This document shows, piece after piece, positions 34,097-44,101 of a stretch of DNA of 64,000 nucleotides (its first letter is position 1; each line of letters begins with the position of its first letter). The translations under genes were made by a program, and so were the position numbers. The stretch comes from Pseudomonas sp. TCU-HL1 (GTDB lineage Bacteria > Pseudomonadota > Gammaproteobacteria > Pseudomonadales > Pseudomonadaceae), in assembly GCF_001708505.1 (NCBI RefSeq), contig NZ_CP015992.1, positions 3,968,001 through 4,032,000 on the forward strand, given 5' to 3'. Below the pieces are notes generated by a model, which saw only the letters and a program-made list of their open reading frames with translations, was not told the origin of the DNA and made no database searches.

Positions 34097-35334
34097 GCAA
34101 GCCTCACTCTTCCGGTCAGCAGTTCCTGCATCATTCCCTGCTTGAGCTGGCTGGCCTTGTCGCGGCGAGCTTCAAGGGCGGCGAGTTCGGTGTCCATATC
34201 GGAGAGGATGGTGGCGATGGCGGTTTGCTCGGAGTTGTCAGATGGCACGTTTACTAATAAGCCAAGGGTGCTCGTAGGGCTAATGCGCTGATGGCTACCA
34301 GTTGTTCCTGTTGCAGAAAGTTCCATCTGTGCGCAAAAGCTCGATGACTTGCAAGTAACGTACAGAAACTCCCGTACCACGCCATCTCTGGGCGTTAGCA
34401 CCAAGAACTCTGTTGAAGCAACGGCGTTAGTCGGTATGTTTTTTGGTAGCCATACACGAGGAATTCTGGGATTCAGCTTCGAAACCAGAATTGCGTCAAT
34501 AGGGACTGAAAATTTGTTACTGCCGATTGTAGCTCCTGACTCTTTGACAGGCCTCTTGCCTTCATCAAAAGCGGGCAAGCTGAAATGCGTGAATGTTTTA
34601 TCTGGCGTTGCAGATGGGATTACGTTGATACGACTTAATGAAGCAACATCTCCGAGTCGCTTCACCTCCCACTCTCCACTAAACCCCGGCAGGCGGCGTT
34701 GGCCGGTGAGGAGTTGTTGCATAGCGGCTTGCTGGATGTCACGCTTTTTGGCGATCAGTTGATCTAGACTGGTGATCACTGACTCAACTCCAGAAAGAGC
34801 AGAAGCTATTGCTTTCTGTTCTGCAAATGGAGGTGTCGGGTAGACGAAATTAACAGCATCACTGATGTTGAACTGCTTTTGTGCGGTGCCGTACTGTACG
34901 TTCTCGACTTGTTTTCGGCCAATATCCGAGTTCATGACATAGCAAAGCCAGGTAGAGTCAAATGCTCGGCCTTGCCTTATGATCATCATAGAAGCGCAAT
35001 TACATCCATCAAGCTCAGGAGGGACTACAGCTGTAACTCCAGGCTCGCCAACACGAACCATGACTAAATCGTTGGCATACAGTCGTGAAGCGGAAACTTG
35101 ATTGTTACTCTTCTCGGTAATTTTATTCGCGGTTTGCCATGAAATTGAGTTTTCACTGACATGCGAACCGACAAGCATTGGTATTGTTCCGGCCTCATCG
35201 AAATATGAACTTGGATTTATGACAAGGCCTACTGTTTGTGATGGTGAGATGTCTCGTAGTCGTTTGACTTCCCAGTCTTGAGGTATAACTCCGACCTCGG
35301 TCTGCTTATACCCCGGCCTCACTTCTGCATTCAT
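34093..35334 (-). CDS. hsdS: Type I restriction-modification specificity subunit S
   Basis: 413 residues from ATG at 35334, overlapping the hsdM stop (ATGA). Two target-recognition domains are each headed by a conserved segment (IPQDWEVKRLRDI and FSGEWEVKRLGDV) and separated by helical spacers (AEQKAIASALSGVESVITSL, SEQTAIATILSDMDTELAAL). HsdS sets the DNA sequence recognised by both methylation and cleavage. Confidence 0.95.
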   Translation of the reverse strand: MNAEVRPGYKQTEVGVIPQDWEVKRLRDISPSQTVGLVINPSSYFDEAGTIPMLVGSHVSENSISWQTANKITEKSNNQVSASRLYANDLVMVRVGEPGVTAVVPPELDGCNCASMMIIRQGRAFDSTWLCYVMNSDIGRKQVENVQYGTAQKQFNISDAVNFVYPTPPFAEQKAIASALSGVESVITSLDQLIAKKRDIQQAAMQQLLTGQRRLPGFSGEWEVKRLGDVASLSRINVIPSATPDKTFTHFSLPAFDEGKRPVKESGATIGSNKFSVPIDAILVSKLNPRIPRVWLPKNIPTNAVASTEFLVLTPRDGVVREFLYVTCKSSSFCAQMELSATGTTGSHQRISPTSTLGLLVNVPSDNSEQTAIATILSDMDTELAALEARRDKASQLKQGMMQELLTGRVRLA

Positions 35335-37730
35335 ACCGCAAACCCCATCTTCGCCAGGTGCGCATTGACCTTGGCCGCCAGCGCTTCCACCTCGGCATTT
35401 AGCGCCGGTAATGGAGTGGCATAACGCTCGGCCAGTTGGCGAATACGGCCACTGAGGGCCTGGGACACCCGACCCAGCTCGGTCTGCACATCGGCTTGCA
35501 GGGTTGCTAGCCATTTGTCGTCCACCACCAGGGTTTTCAGCTCAACTTCACTGAGCTGGGCATAGTGGGCCTGCACCTTGGCATCCAGCGCTTTCTGTGC
35601 GGCTTTGACCTTCTTGCTGGCCTCGCCCTCGCGCTCGATCAGCGTCTGGCACTGCTCCAGCGCCAGACGTTCTTCATCGGCATCCCGGTCGTGCTTGATG
35701 GCTTTCAGCCGAGTCTTGACGCTGGCGGCGGTGAGTTTGCCCTTGTCGGTCTTGCCTTCTGCCAGCGGGCCATCTTCGCCGCCCTGTTCCTCGTCCAGCT
35801 CTTCTAGCTCGCGGCTTATGGCGTCGCGCTTGGCCTCCAGCTCAGTGATGGCGGCAGCCTCGGCGGCGTAATAGCGGCGCACGATCAGTTCAGGCGGCAG
35901 CAGGTCGGTGTTCGGCTCGCCTTTACTCAGGCCACTGGCAATCAACGGCTGCCAGCCGTCGATTACCAGTTGGTAAACGTCATCCTGCAAGGTGGCGTAC
36001 CAATAGTCCTGAAGGTGCTGGTATACGTCGTAGGCATTCAGCAGCGGCGCAGCTTCGAAGCGATGCAGCAGGTCTTCGGCCAAGGTATTGAGCAGCGCCT
36101 TGGGCCGGTCGCCGATTGTGATGCCTTGCAGGCGTGGGCGATGCTCGTTGCGCCAGGCATCGAACAGGCCGCTGATGGTCTGGTTAAAAGCGGTGAACTC
36201 GGGGTGGGCAAAGATGCTGGGCTTGATCTCGGCCTGCGGCACTTTGAGTTGCAGGTAGCCGGGCCGCTGCGGGGCGAACAGTGCGCTGCGCAGGTTAGGC
36301 ATCACCTCCCAGTAGGCTTGCAGGGCATCCACATCGCGCTCGGGGATACCGCCATGAAGGTGGGCGTCGATGTCTTGCAGGTCTTCCGCTTCGCTGGTGT
36401 CGATATAGCGCGGGATATTCAGGTTGAAGTCATTGGCCTCGATCTCAGCCAGTGGCACCAGGCGCGAGAACTTGGGCAGCTCGCGTTGCTGGGTGCAGGC
36501 ATCGACGATCTTGTGAATGTCCTGCTCGCGCAGGCGGTTCTTGTTGCCGTCTTTGATAAAGCCCTTGCTAGCGTCAATCAGGAAGAGGCCCTTGCGACCG
36601 GCACTGCCGGCTTTATCGAGAATGATGATGCAGGCGGGAATACCGGTGCCGAAGAACAGGTTGGCGGGCAAACCGATAATGGCCTGGATATAGCCTTGCT
36701 GGAGGATGCGCTTGCGGATCACACCTTCGGCACCGCCACGGAACAACACGCCGTGGGGCAGAATCACTGCCGCCTTGCCGGTGCTCTTCAGCGAGGTGAG
36801 CATGTGCAGGAGGAAGGCGTAGTCGCCGTTCTTGTCGGGTGGGATGCCGTAGCTGAAGCGGTTGTAGTCGTCCTCGGCTGGATTGAAGCCATTGCTCCAG
36901 GCCTTGGTGGAGAACGGCGGGTTGGCGACGATAAAGTCGAACAGCTTGAGGTTACCCATCGGGTCTTTGAAATGTGGCGCGAACAGGGTGTTGTCCTTCC
37001 AGATTTCCGCCGTTGGGCAGTCGTGCAGGATCATATTCATCTTGGCCAAGGCGCTGGTGGCGTTGTCCATTTCCTGACCGTAGATGGCCAAGTCGAGGCC
37101 GGTAGTGCTTTTGGCTTCGTCGTGGGCTTTGAGCAGCAGCGAGCCCGAGCCGCAGGTCGGGTCGTAAATGCTCTGCTTGCTGTCGGTAGCACCGGCCAGG
37201 CCGATAACCTGGGCCATGATCCGCGACACTTCGGCTGGGGTGTAGAACTGCCCCTTGCTCTTGCCGGACTCGGTGGCGAAATGGCGCATCAGGTATTCGT
37301 AGGCATCACCGAGGATGTCGTCGCCCTGGGCGCGGTTGCTACGGAAATCCAGACCCGGTGTGTTGAAGATGCTAACCAGGTTGGACAGGCGGTCGACCAT
37401 CTCCTTGCCCTTGCCGAGCTTCTCCTGATCGTTGAAATCCGCTACGTCGATGACGCCGGTGAGGTTATTGGCCTCGGCCAGGCGGGCGATGATCTGGTTG
37501 ATCTTGTCGCCGATCTCTTTGTCGCCCTTGAGCGCCACCATGTCGGCGAAGCTACCACCCTCGGGCACCTCGATCAGAGAGTTCGGGTCGCCGGCGTACT
37601 TATCCGAAACGTACTTCACGAACAGCAGTACCAGGACGTAGTCCTTGTACTGCGAGGCATCCATCCCGCCGCGCAGTTCGTCGCAGGATTTCCAAAGGGA
37701 TGAGTAGAGTTCGGATTTCTTGATGGCCAT
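35331..37730 (-). CDS. hsdM: Type I restriction-modification methyltransferase subunit M
   Basis: 799 residues, long for HsdM. N6-adenine methyltransferase motifs: SAM site DPTCGSGSLLLKAHD (about 190) and catalytic FIVANPPFSTKAW (about 270). The helical C-terminal region (residues about 560-799) is an extension beyond the usual catalytic and HsdS-binding parts, rich in coiled-coil sequence. First gene of the leftward hsd operon. Confidence 0.95.
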   Translation of the reverse strand: MAIKKSELYSSLWKSCDELRGGMDASQYKDYVLVLLFVKYVSDKYAGDPNSLIEVPEGGSFADMVALKGDKEIGDKINQIIARLAEANNLTGVIDVADFNDQEKLGKGKEMVDRLSNLVSIFNTPGLDFRSNRAQGDDILGDAYEYLMRHFATESGKSKGQFYTPAEVSRIMAQVIGLAGATDSKQSIYDPTCGSGSLLLKAHDEAKSTTGLDLAIYGQEMDNATSALAKMNMILHDCPTAEIWKDNTLFAPHFKDPMGNLKLFDFIVANPPFSTKAWSNGFNPAEDDYNRFSYGIPPDKNGDYAFLLHMLTSLKSTGKAAVILPHGVLFRGGAEGVIRKRILQQGYIQAIIGLPANLFFGTGIPACIIILDKAGSAGRKGLFLIDASKGFIKDGNKNRLREQDIHKIVDACTQQRELPKFSRLVPLAEIEANDFNLNIPRYIDTSEAEDLQDIDAHLHGGIPERDVDALQAYWEVMPNLRSALFAPQRPGYLQLKVPQAEIKPSIFAHPEFTAFNQTISGLFDAWRNEHRPRLQGITIGDRPKALLNTLAEDLLHRFEAAPLLNAYDVYQHLQDYWYATLQDDVYQLVIDGWQPLIASGLSKGEPNTDLLPPELIVRRYYAAEAAAITELEAKRDAISRELEELDEEQGGEDGPLAEGKTDKGKLTAASVKTRLKAIKHDRDADEERLALEQCQTLIEREGEASKKVKAAQKALDAKVQAHYAQLSEVELKTLVVDDKWLATLQADVQTELGRVSQALSGRIRQLAERYATPLPALNAEVEALAAKVNAHLAKMGFAV

Positions 37731-38094
37731 CGGGCGTACTACCTTGCAATGCGGAATGGCAGGTAGCAGAGGGTCAAGGCCTCGTCCGCGTCCCTGCCGA
37801 AAGGATGGGGCGAGAGTACCAGAAATGCGGAGCAGGCCTCATCCTTGGCCGGCAGCAGAATAGTGCTCGTGACGTTGGGTTCGCCACGGAGTTGGATGCT
37901 GATCAAGTAGAGTAATGAAGCGTCCATTGTGATGCCGCTCGTGTAGGTGAGCCAGTTCATGCATGAGGATATATTCCAAGCACTGCAAGGGCTTCTCAGC
38001 CAGCTCTAGGTTGAGCCAGATGCGCTGGGCTTCGATGTTGTGATTTGGTGTTAGCATCACTGAAGTACGTAGCACACCCTAGGGAAGCCCTGAA
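37731..38094. other. Intergenic stretch between the Lamassu and hsd operons
   Basis: No complete gene. It holds the decayed metallopeptidase remnant (37862-38046) and the leader of hsdM. No clear terminator was seen after the LmuB-like gene, so some read-through into hsdM is possible. Confidence 0.5.
37862..38046 (-). pseudogene. C-terminal remnant of a YgjP-like metallopeptidase
   Basis: The stretch encodes NIEAQRIWLNLELAEKP and MHELAHLHERHHNGRF, close to the intact metallopeptidase at 29459-30175, but lacks the N-terminal two thirds. DNA identity between the copies looks moderate, so the copy is old or of separate origin. It probably marks an earlier hsd-linked cassette or a recombination boundary. 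Confidence 0.82.
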
Positions 38095-41000
38095 TCACTG
38101 TGAAGAAGGACGAGAGGATAGACTTCCGACAGGCACTTCCTTAGCGACAACTCCATAAGACTCTAAAGTTATGAACTTAGAGTCAAATATATCCGATGGA
38201 ATTTTCTTTTTTAGCAATTCAAAGAAATTCTCATCATGAGTTGAGATGATTATTTGCTTATCAAACTGCACGGAAATATTCCTCAGCATATCAATCATTG
38301 AAAGAACATTGATCGAATCCATTGAGTGAATCGGATCATCAATCAAAATCACCCCAAGTGGCTTGCCATCGTGCTTGGCATGAATTGCTCTCGCCAGAAA
38401 AACACTCAAGCTCAAAATATTCAACTGCGCAGAGCTGAAATAAAGGTTTGGAGATACCCTGTTGCCTCGATCATCTGATATGACGATATTTAACTGAGGT
38501 CGTTCGCCGATGACGAACTTAGGGGAAAACTCAACTTTTTTGAAGGCAGGATGAGGATCTATTTTACGATAGATTCCATTAATCAAGTCCGTATAGAAAT
38601 AAGACTTTATCTGACTCTCCAAGCAAGAAGCGACGCTCTCTATTTCCACGGCTAACGCAGAGGCAACTTTCGAATGCTTTTCTATTTCAAGCTCTACTTG
38701 AGCCAATTCCTTTCTTCTAGAGATATTTTGTACATACGGGACTAATGCCTTGAGCTGGGTCTCCAGTAGTTCGTAGGAAGCCAGAACCAAACCTACATGC
38801 TCACGACTGAGAAGAAAAGTGGACAACTTTTGTTCAATGGCAGCCTTAAACTCTGTTTCAGTCTTCAATTTAAAATTGCCAATCAGTTCAACCAGCCCTC
38901 TGATATAGGGCAATATTTTGGCATCATACTGTGTTATCTCTGAGGATATTGCAGTCTGTCGGCTTTTCAGAAACGCTAAGTCTAGCCAATTACCCTCAGA
39001 CTCCATTTCGGCCTTGAGAGAACTACAGCGCTTCACAAGATTTTCTAGATCCGTACTTACCGACTGCATAGCGGCAATAGCACTTGAAATGGCCTGATCA
39101 ATTGCAGCCGGAAGGCCCATGGCGTCCGTAGCTTTCGAGTTGATAAAATTATCGAATTTTACGAACAATGGGTCATTCTTGATAGAAAGCTCTTGGTTCT
39201 GGTAAACAGCCATTTGGCCAACAAGGTCATTTAACTCCGACTTAAGCCTATCGATATCGTTCTGAGCATTAGCCTTATCAGCTACCAACTTATTCAATAA
39301 TTCGGATGCTGCCTGCTTGTCATGTTCCAAGCGGATCTGAAGAGCGGCAGAATCAAGACCTAGCACTAAAGCGTTACGTGAGGAAACCCTATCGAGAGCC
39401 GTTGAGCGCTGCGCCTCCAAATGCAAGCGGTATTGATTATAATTGTTTAGATTTTCATCCAGTTTCTGAATGGTGGTTCTGATAAACTCGGTAACTTGAG
39501 CCTTCTTATTCGAAGCCTGCGCCAAGAGCTCTTTAATTCTCCGTTCAACCTCCTCCTTCAACTGAAGAGAAAGCTCAATCATCTGGGAGTTTGTTTGCAG
39601 AGCATCGGAAACAAATTTATTACCTGCAATAGCATTCTTTAAAGCCAACTCATCCAAGTGCTCTTGAGTACAAAGCGGGCAGATTTTGGTTGGATGGAGA
39701 CTGATATGCTCAAGACCCAGCCCTACTAAACGTTCGATGGTGCTTGATTGCTCAGTTAGCGCATGCTGGACAGTAAGCAACCCACTTACCTGTTCTTCAT
39801 AATTGATAACTCTAGATCGAAGCTCTGAAAGCTCTAATGTAAGAGACGCATCAATCTCAAGCGCAGAGATATCAGTAGAAAGCAAACCATCAACGCTCAC
39901 GTCAAGTGAACTGATCTGGGCTAGCTCAAACCGCTTAGCCTCTATAGAGGCCAAATCTACATTTCTACTGGCATCTAGAGCCTCAATCTCCGAATTTAGA
40001 TTGGAGGCAAGCTGGCGGGCATTAGCCATTTCAACATATATATTGCTGGCATTAATCTGCAAATCGACAATTTTTTGTAAATCGCCCTGCCAATTCGCAA
40101 TGAGTGCCTCAACGCTCCTCAAACTAAATAGCTGTTTATCAATCTGTGACTCTAAATCAACCCGAAGACTGTGGAAATTCATATTTTCTGAACGCCCCTT
40201 CTCAAGAGTTGAATATAGCTCCATAAACTGAGGCAGTTCAGACTTTAGCCCGTTGAGATCATTGACTCTCGCTAAGGCAGTGCCTTGTTCGTCAATTTTC
40301 CTCATGTGGAGATGATAGAGCTCTTGATATTTCTGAGCGTCCTCAATGCCTTTATTAATACGCTGCGCCTCAGGCTCCAACTCAGATTTCTTGAGCAGTA
40401 GGCTCGTAACTTCGCCAGCTCTATCAAACTTCTGCTGCAATGACTCCACTACGGCATCATAATGCTTTATTTCTAAGCTGATCTGGTGCTTCCGTGTCAA
40501 AATAAACGATACAATTTCGAGCTCTTGGATCGAAGTAAGATCAGAAGAAATAGGTTGTATTGCCTCTCCAGCTGACGCCAGCGAGCTTACGGTATTGTTG
40601 TAGTCAACAAAGACGCTCTCATCTATACCATTAACGATCTGCGACGATATCTGGCCGCGCTTAACCTCCAAATCTGACAATGTGGCGCTATTTTCATACG
40701 CCAATATATGCAGGCCCTTCCGGACTTGCTCGGCGTTACCGCCGAAATGCGCCATAAATAGGTCATATCGATCTTCGGGCTTCACCTCTCGAACAAATCG
40801 ATCTATCGCCTCCTGCGAGAGAATGATGTTCCTGAATTCTCTTGTACCGTCTTCAGTGTCCCGGTCATTAAATCTAATATCACGAGAATCCACACGGACG
40901 CTATTTAGCTTACGCGGAAAATCCTTCTCTGTAGTACTGACAAGAACAGAAGTCTCCACCGTGCTCTCGACATCTTTATTTCTCAGAATATACTGAGGCA

Positions 41001-41250
41001 CACCCTCTAACTTTGTCCCTTTGGCCGCAATCTCATTATTTTTCTTATACGCGTCACCGATATACCGAGACACATTATTGGTAAGCGCCCATTCTACGGC
41101 GTCGTAAAATGAACTTTTACCGAATCCATTCGGTGCATAAATAGAGACAAACCCCGAAGGTTTGTTGCCGTCTACCGTAAAATCGAAAGTGCCATCCACC
41201 TTATACTTGTAGGCACGGAACGCTTCAATTGAAACCTTCTTAAGCTTCAT
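38095..41250 (-). CDS. lmuB: SMC/Rad50-like ATPase of a Lamassu (ABC-three-component) system
   Basis: 1051 residues. Walker A YAPNGFGKSSFYDAVEWAL (about 40), two long coiled-coil arms meeting at a zinc-hook CPLCTQEHLDEL (about 523), and Walker B GVILIDDPIHSMDS (about 966) followed by IISTHDENF. This is the ATPase of ABC-3C/Lamassu systems, in which it senses foreign DNA structures and releases the effector. Its ATG overlaps the stop of the middle-component gene (ATGA), and it is the last gene of the operon. Confidence 0.82.
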   Translation of the reverse strand: MKLKKVSIEAFRAYKYKVDGTFDFTVDGNKPSGFVSIYAPNGFGKSSFYDAVEWALTNNVSRYIGDAYKKNNEIAAKGTKLEGVPQYILRNKDVESTVETSVLVSTTEKDFPRKLNSVRVDSRDIRFNDRDTEDGTREFRNIILSQEAIDRFVREVKPEDRYDLFMAHFGGNAEQVRKGLHILAYENSATLSDLEVKRGQISSQIVNGIDESVFVDYNNTVSSLASAGEAIQPISSDLTSIQELEIVSFILTRKHQISLEIKHYDAVVESLQQKFDRAGEVTSLLLKKSELEPEAQRINKGIEDAQKYQELYHLHMRKIDEQGTALARVNDLNGLKSELPQFMELYSTLEKGRSENMNFHSLRVDLESQIDKQLFSLRSVEALIANWQGDLQKIVDLQINASNIYVEMANARQLASNLNSEIEALDASRNVDLASIEAKRFELAQISSLDVSVDGLLSTDISALEIDASLTLELSELRSRVINYEEQVSGLLTVQHALTEQSSTIERLVGLGLEHISLHPTKICPLCTQEHLDELALKNAIAGNKFVSDALQTNSQMIELSLQLKEEVERRIKELLAQASNKKAQVTEFIRTTIQKLDENLNNYNQYRLHLEAQRSTALDRVSSRNALVLGLDSAALQIRLEHDKQAASELLNKLVADKANAQNDIDRLKSELNDLVGQMAVYQNQELSIKNDPLFVKFDNFINSKATDAMGLPAAIDQAISSAIAAMQSVSTDLENLVKRCSSLKAEMESEGNWLDLAFLKSRQTAISSEITQYDAKILPYIRGLVELIGNFKLKTETEFKAAIEQKLSTFLLSREHVGLVLASYELLETQLKALVPYVQNISRRKELAQVELEIEKHSKVASALAVEIESVASCLESQIKSYFYTDLINGIYRKIDPHPAFKKVEFSPKFVIGERPQLNIVISDDRGNRVSPNLYFSSAQLNILSLSVFLARAIHAKHDGKPLGVILIDDPIHSMDSINVLSMIDMLRNISVQFDKQIIISTHDENFFELLKKKIPSDIFDSKFITLESYGVVAKEVPVGSLSSRPSSQ

Positions 41251-41780
41251 GATTTGCCTACAAAATTAATAAGAGACATTATTTTTTCTGCACGAATGCT
41301 CCGAGCGCTCGCACTAGAATCAAAAGGTACATCTTCGAGAAAATCAGAGATAGCCGATTGATAGTTGCACTCTACAACCGCCTCGCTAAAGTCAGCCTTT
41401 AAGTCAAATCCCAGCAATTCATTGTTAAGAATTTGAACCGCTCTAGAGTTCTCGACTGGAATTGGTTCTCTTTCAACAATCAGCTTCCTGGCCGTGTAGG
41501 TGTCATTTTGAATAATGTACTTACCTCTAACATCGACATCTTCCGGACAAAGAAGAATAAGATACACATTCCACCGCGCAGCTTCGACCTTTGGCTGGTG
41601 ATAAACAGAGACAAAATTCTGAATTGACTCCCATTGGTCTACGAGGCTTTGCGCAGTCTCAAACTCACATAGGATGCAGCTGATAAAAGAGTGGATTTCT
41701 GACTCATAAAACCCAAAGCCAACAGATGGGAAGCTTCGTTGAAGCTCTGTGAAATCGAAATCCTTAATTGACATAGACAT
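41247..41780 (-). CDS. lmuC: Middle component of the Lamassu/ABC-3C system
   Basis: 177 residues from ATG at 41780, 17 nt inside the preceding gene; a second ATG two codons on is possible. No motif of its own is recognised, but ARWNVYLILLCPEDVDVRGKY and the position between protease effector and SMC ATPase fit the LmuC/ABC-3C middle component that joins the two. Confidence 0.72.
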   Translation of the reverse strand: MSMSIKDFDFTELQRSFPSVGFGFYESEIHSFISCILCEFETAQSLVDQWESIQNFVSVYHQPKVEAARWNVYLILLCPEDVDVRGKYIIQNDTYTARKLIVEREPIPVENSRAVQILNNELLGFDLKADFSEAVVECNYQSAISDFLEDVPFDSSASARSIRAEKIMSLINFVGKS

Positions 41781-43041
41781 TATAAAAGCCCCGAAGCATT
41801 TCAAGATGCTCAACTGAATCCCTTTCGTAAAACTCTTCAATGCGGTCGACTACACAGCGCCTATGCAAGGCCCGTATATGTGCAAGTTTGAATGTCGTGT
41901 ATTTTTCTTTCGAAACCTGACTAATTCTCAGCCTACTACCGGCTGATCGTGGTCTAGTAATGTTTGCCAAAACATCCTGTATCTGAAAACTGGCGGGCTG
42001 TGCCATTGGCGCAGCTTCATGATTATCAATAAATAACGAGCCACCCTCGTCCAGAATTGAGCCTGCCAGTTCAAGCAAATTTCGCAACTCACCAATCCAA
42101 CTCTTTTCGCTCTTACTGAAAACCAACCTCCTCTTTGGATCGAGCCCAGAGAAGTAGCTCGAATCGGCCTTAGCAGGATTATCGAGCAAGACCGATATAG
42201 CCATGAACTCTAAGTAAGATATCCATAATTTGACATCTAAAAGCGCTGACTTTCCTTCGCCACTGAATAGCAAACCAGACTCGTATTTCTTCAATATAAG
42301 ATTTGGCTTTACCGACTCATCGCCCAATATTTCGTCAATGATCCCTCCAAGCTCCTCTCGAATATGCTCTATGAGAGCCACGCCTGGAACATCAAAAATA
42401 AACGCCTGGTCTTTCAGCCTAGAAAAGCACTCAAGAAAGCTAGGCATAATGGGCGCTAAAGAATTTGCCTCTACTATCTCCTCAAACCAGCGGATAGCAT
42501 TACACTTAACACGGCCAAAATACTCTTCAGCCTTAGCGCCATCCATACGGAACTCGACAGCCACAAGACGTGGAAAATCATCATCGAGATAATAAACCCC
42601 GGCCCCCGAAAAGCCGTCGATCATCTCTTTATCTGGCGACCCATTAGCCGATATCACGATTTCTCCATTAACCCATGAGGTTAACGAAGCATCTTGCTGC
42701 TTAGCCTGTTGAATAAAATCTTTTTCTTTTGCACGAGTGTCCGGATATCCAACCATCATCAATGGAGCTTGGAAAGGCGGCTCCCCTAAGCAGAGCGATA
42801 AGTTGATGCTAGGATTAAAGGGGATCTTTATAACTGCGCAGTCGACTTTGGGATGGACATACGTCTGAATATCAGGAATCTGCTCACCCTTATAATTAAA
42901 TATCGCTTGATTCTGAAATCCACTGACGACATGACCAGCCGTCAACACATATGAGTACTCATGAGACAACGCACTGATCAAAACACCACTGCCGTTGTTC
43001 ACCTTTACTGCGTGAGCACCCATTAACTCGAAATTATTCAT
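41764..43041 (-). CDS. lmuA: Trypsin-like protease effector of the Lamassu system
   Basis: 425 residues from ATG at 43041, 2 bp after the hydrolase stop region. The N-terminal trypsin-like fold has His in LTAGHVVSG (about 34), Asp in KVDCAVIKI (about 65) and Ser in DGFSGAGVYY (about 143). The C-terminal 200 residues are the effector tail expected to dock on the middle component. When released by the ATPase complex it would cleave host or phage proteins. The combination with the MBL gene corresponds to the hydrolase-protease variant of Lamassu. Confidence 0.78.
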   Translation of the reverse strand: MNNFELMGAHAVKVNNGSGVLISALSHEYSYVLTAGHVVSGFQNQAIFNYKGEQIPDIQTYVHPKVDCAVIKIPFNPSINLSLCLGEPPFQAPLMMVGYPDTRAKEKDFIQQAKQQDASLTSWVNGEIVISANGSPDKEMIDGFSGAGVYYLDDDFPRLVAVEFRMDGAKAEEYFGRVKCNAIRWFEEIVEANSLAPIMPSFLECFSRLKDQAFIFDVPGVALIEHIREELGGIIDEILGDESVKPNLILKKYESGLLFSGEGKSALLDVKLWISYLEFMAISVLLDNPAKADSSYFSGLDPKRRLVFSKSEKSWIGELRNLLELAGSILDEGGSLFIDNHEAAPMAQPASFQIQDVLANITRPRSAGSRLRISQVSKEKYTTFKLAHIRALHRRCVVDRIEEFYERDSVEHLEMLRGFYNVYVN

Positions 43042-43042
43042 A

Positions 43043-44101
43043 TCAGATCTGAATCCCACCTGCGAGAGAGCGCAATCTAGACTCGTAACCCTCGACCTCG
43101 CTATCTAACAAAACTCCGTCAAACGCATCTTCGTAATTGAAATATATTACATTGTCTGGATGTGCATTAAGGATTCTCGCCAACGTTCTCTTATGCGGAT
43201 GACCATGCCTAGTCCCGTCAGTACTGATTAGATAGGATCTACACTCAATAAGCCCAAGCATCTCTACACTTGTATTGAAATGACTCCCATGATGAGAAAT
43301 CTTTACGTAATCGACTACAAGCTTATTTTCTTGGGTATAACCAAGCTTTGCTAGAGCAGCCACAATGGTGGAAGCATAAGCATCGGCTAGGAATAGGACT
43401 TTCTTCCCTTCAACCTCAAGAATAAATGCGATGGAACTACCATTCGCAGGTGAAGAATCTTCAGTGAACGTATCATTATCGAGAAGATCACTGAGGCTCA
43501 GATGGTAGTCATTAGCCTCTCCTGACGTATCAGCTGAGAGTGACTCATCGGGCCATATGCAGTGTAGATTTTCGAGATTTTGATGCGCAGGCGAGAGAAT
43601 TGTGAACTTGAAAGGCCCCTCAGTAATTACCTGCCCGGCAACAATGACTTCACTCCCCCAGCAGTGCAGCTTAGTAAGAGCCTGCTCAAATGTTTGGCCG
43701 TCGCTAACGCTCGTTTCCGGGCTCTCACCTGTGCTGAAGGGAATCGAGTTTTCAGGTATTTCAGGCTGGCTCAAGTAGGCTGAGATGTTGCTCGATGCGT
43801 TTAGCCATACTCTCTTTGCAAGAGTACTGAGGTAGCCTTCAGCCTTGAAGGCATTGATCAGCCCCCTGATATGATCCGAATCAATATGGGTCAGGATCAC
43901 CAGATCGACGTGCTGGCCTTTTCCCTTGATCTCATCCAAGGCCTTGCGCAAGGGGCCGGGACGCCGCCCTCCTGGGCCTACGCCAAAAGTCTTGGCGGGG
44001 CCGCCATCAATCAGAAGGTTGGCGCTACCGGTCTCAGAGGAGTGGGAAACCACAATAGCGTCGCCATAGCTCGCCTCTAGTAGATGGATTGTAGTCGCCA
44101 C
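43043..44101 (-). CDS. MBL-fold hydrolase of the Lamassu system
   Basis: 352 residues from GTG at 44101, with GGGAGG 4 nt upstream. ComEC/Rec2-like metallo-beta-lactamase fold: LTHIDSDHIRGL (HxDxDH, about 70), KVLFLADAYAS (about 235) and VKISHHGSHF (about 267). It is probably a nuclease- or phosphodiesterase-like hydrolase acting as a second effector. First gene of the four-gene operon and the last island gene before the right end. Confidence 0.85.
   Translation of the reverse strand: MATTIHLLEASYGDAIVVSHSSETGSANLLIDGGPAKTFGVGPGGRRPGPLRKALDEIKGKGQHVDLVILTHIDSDHIRGLINAFKAEGYLSTLAKRVWLNASSNISAYLSQPEIPENSIPFSTGESPETSVSDGQTFEQALTKLHCWGSEVIVAGQVITEGPFKFTILSPAHQNLENLHCIWPDESLSADTSGEANDYHLSLSDLLDNDTFTEDSSPANGSSIAFILEVEGKKVLFLADAYASTIVAALAKLGYTQENKLVVDYVKISHHGSHFNTSVEMLGLIECRSYLISTDGTRHGHPHKRTLARILNAHPDNVIYFNYEDAFDGVLLDSEVEGYESRLRSLAGGIQI

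Noticed and set aside
35970..37703. 577-codon plus-strand open frame
   Set aside because: Antisense shadow of hsdM.
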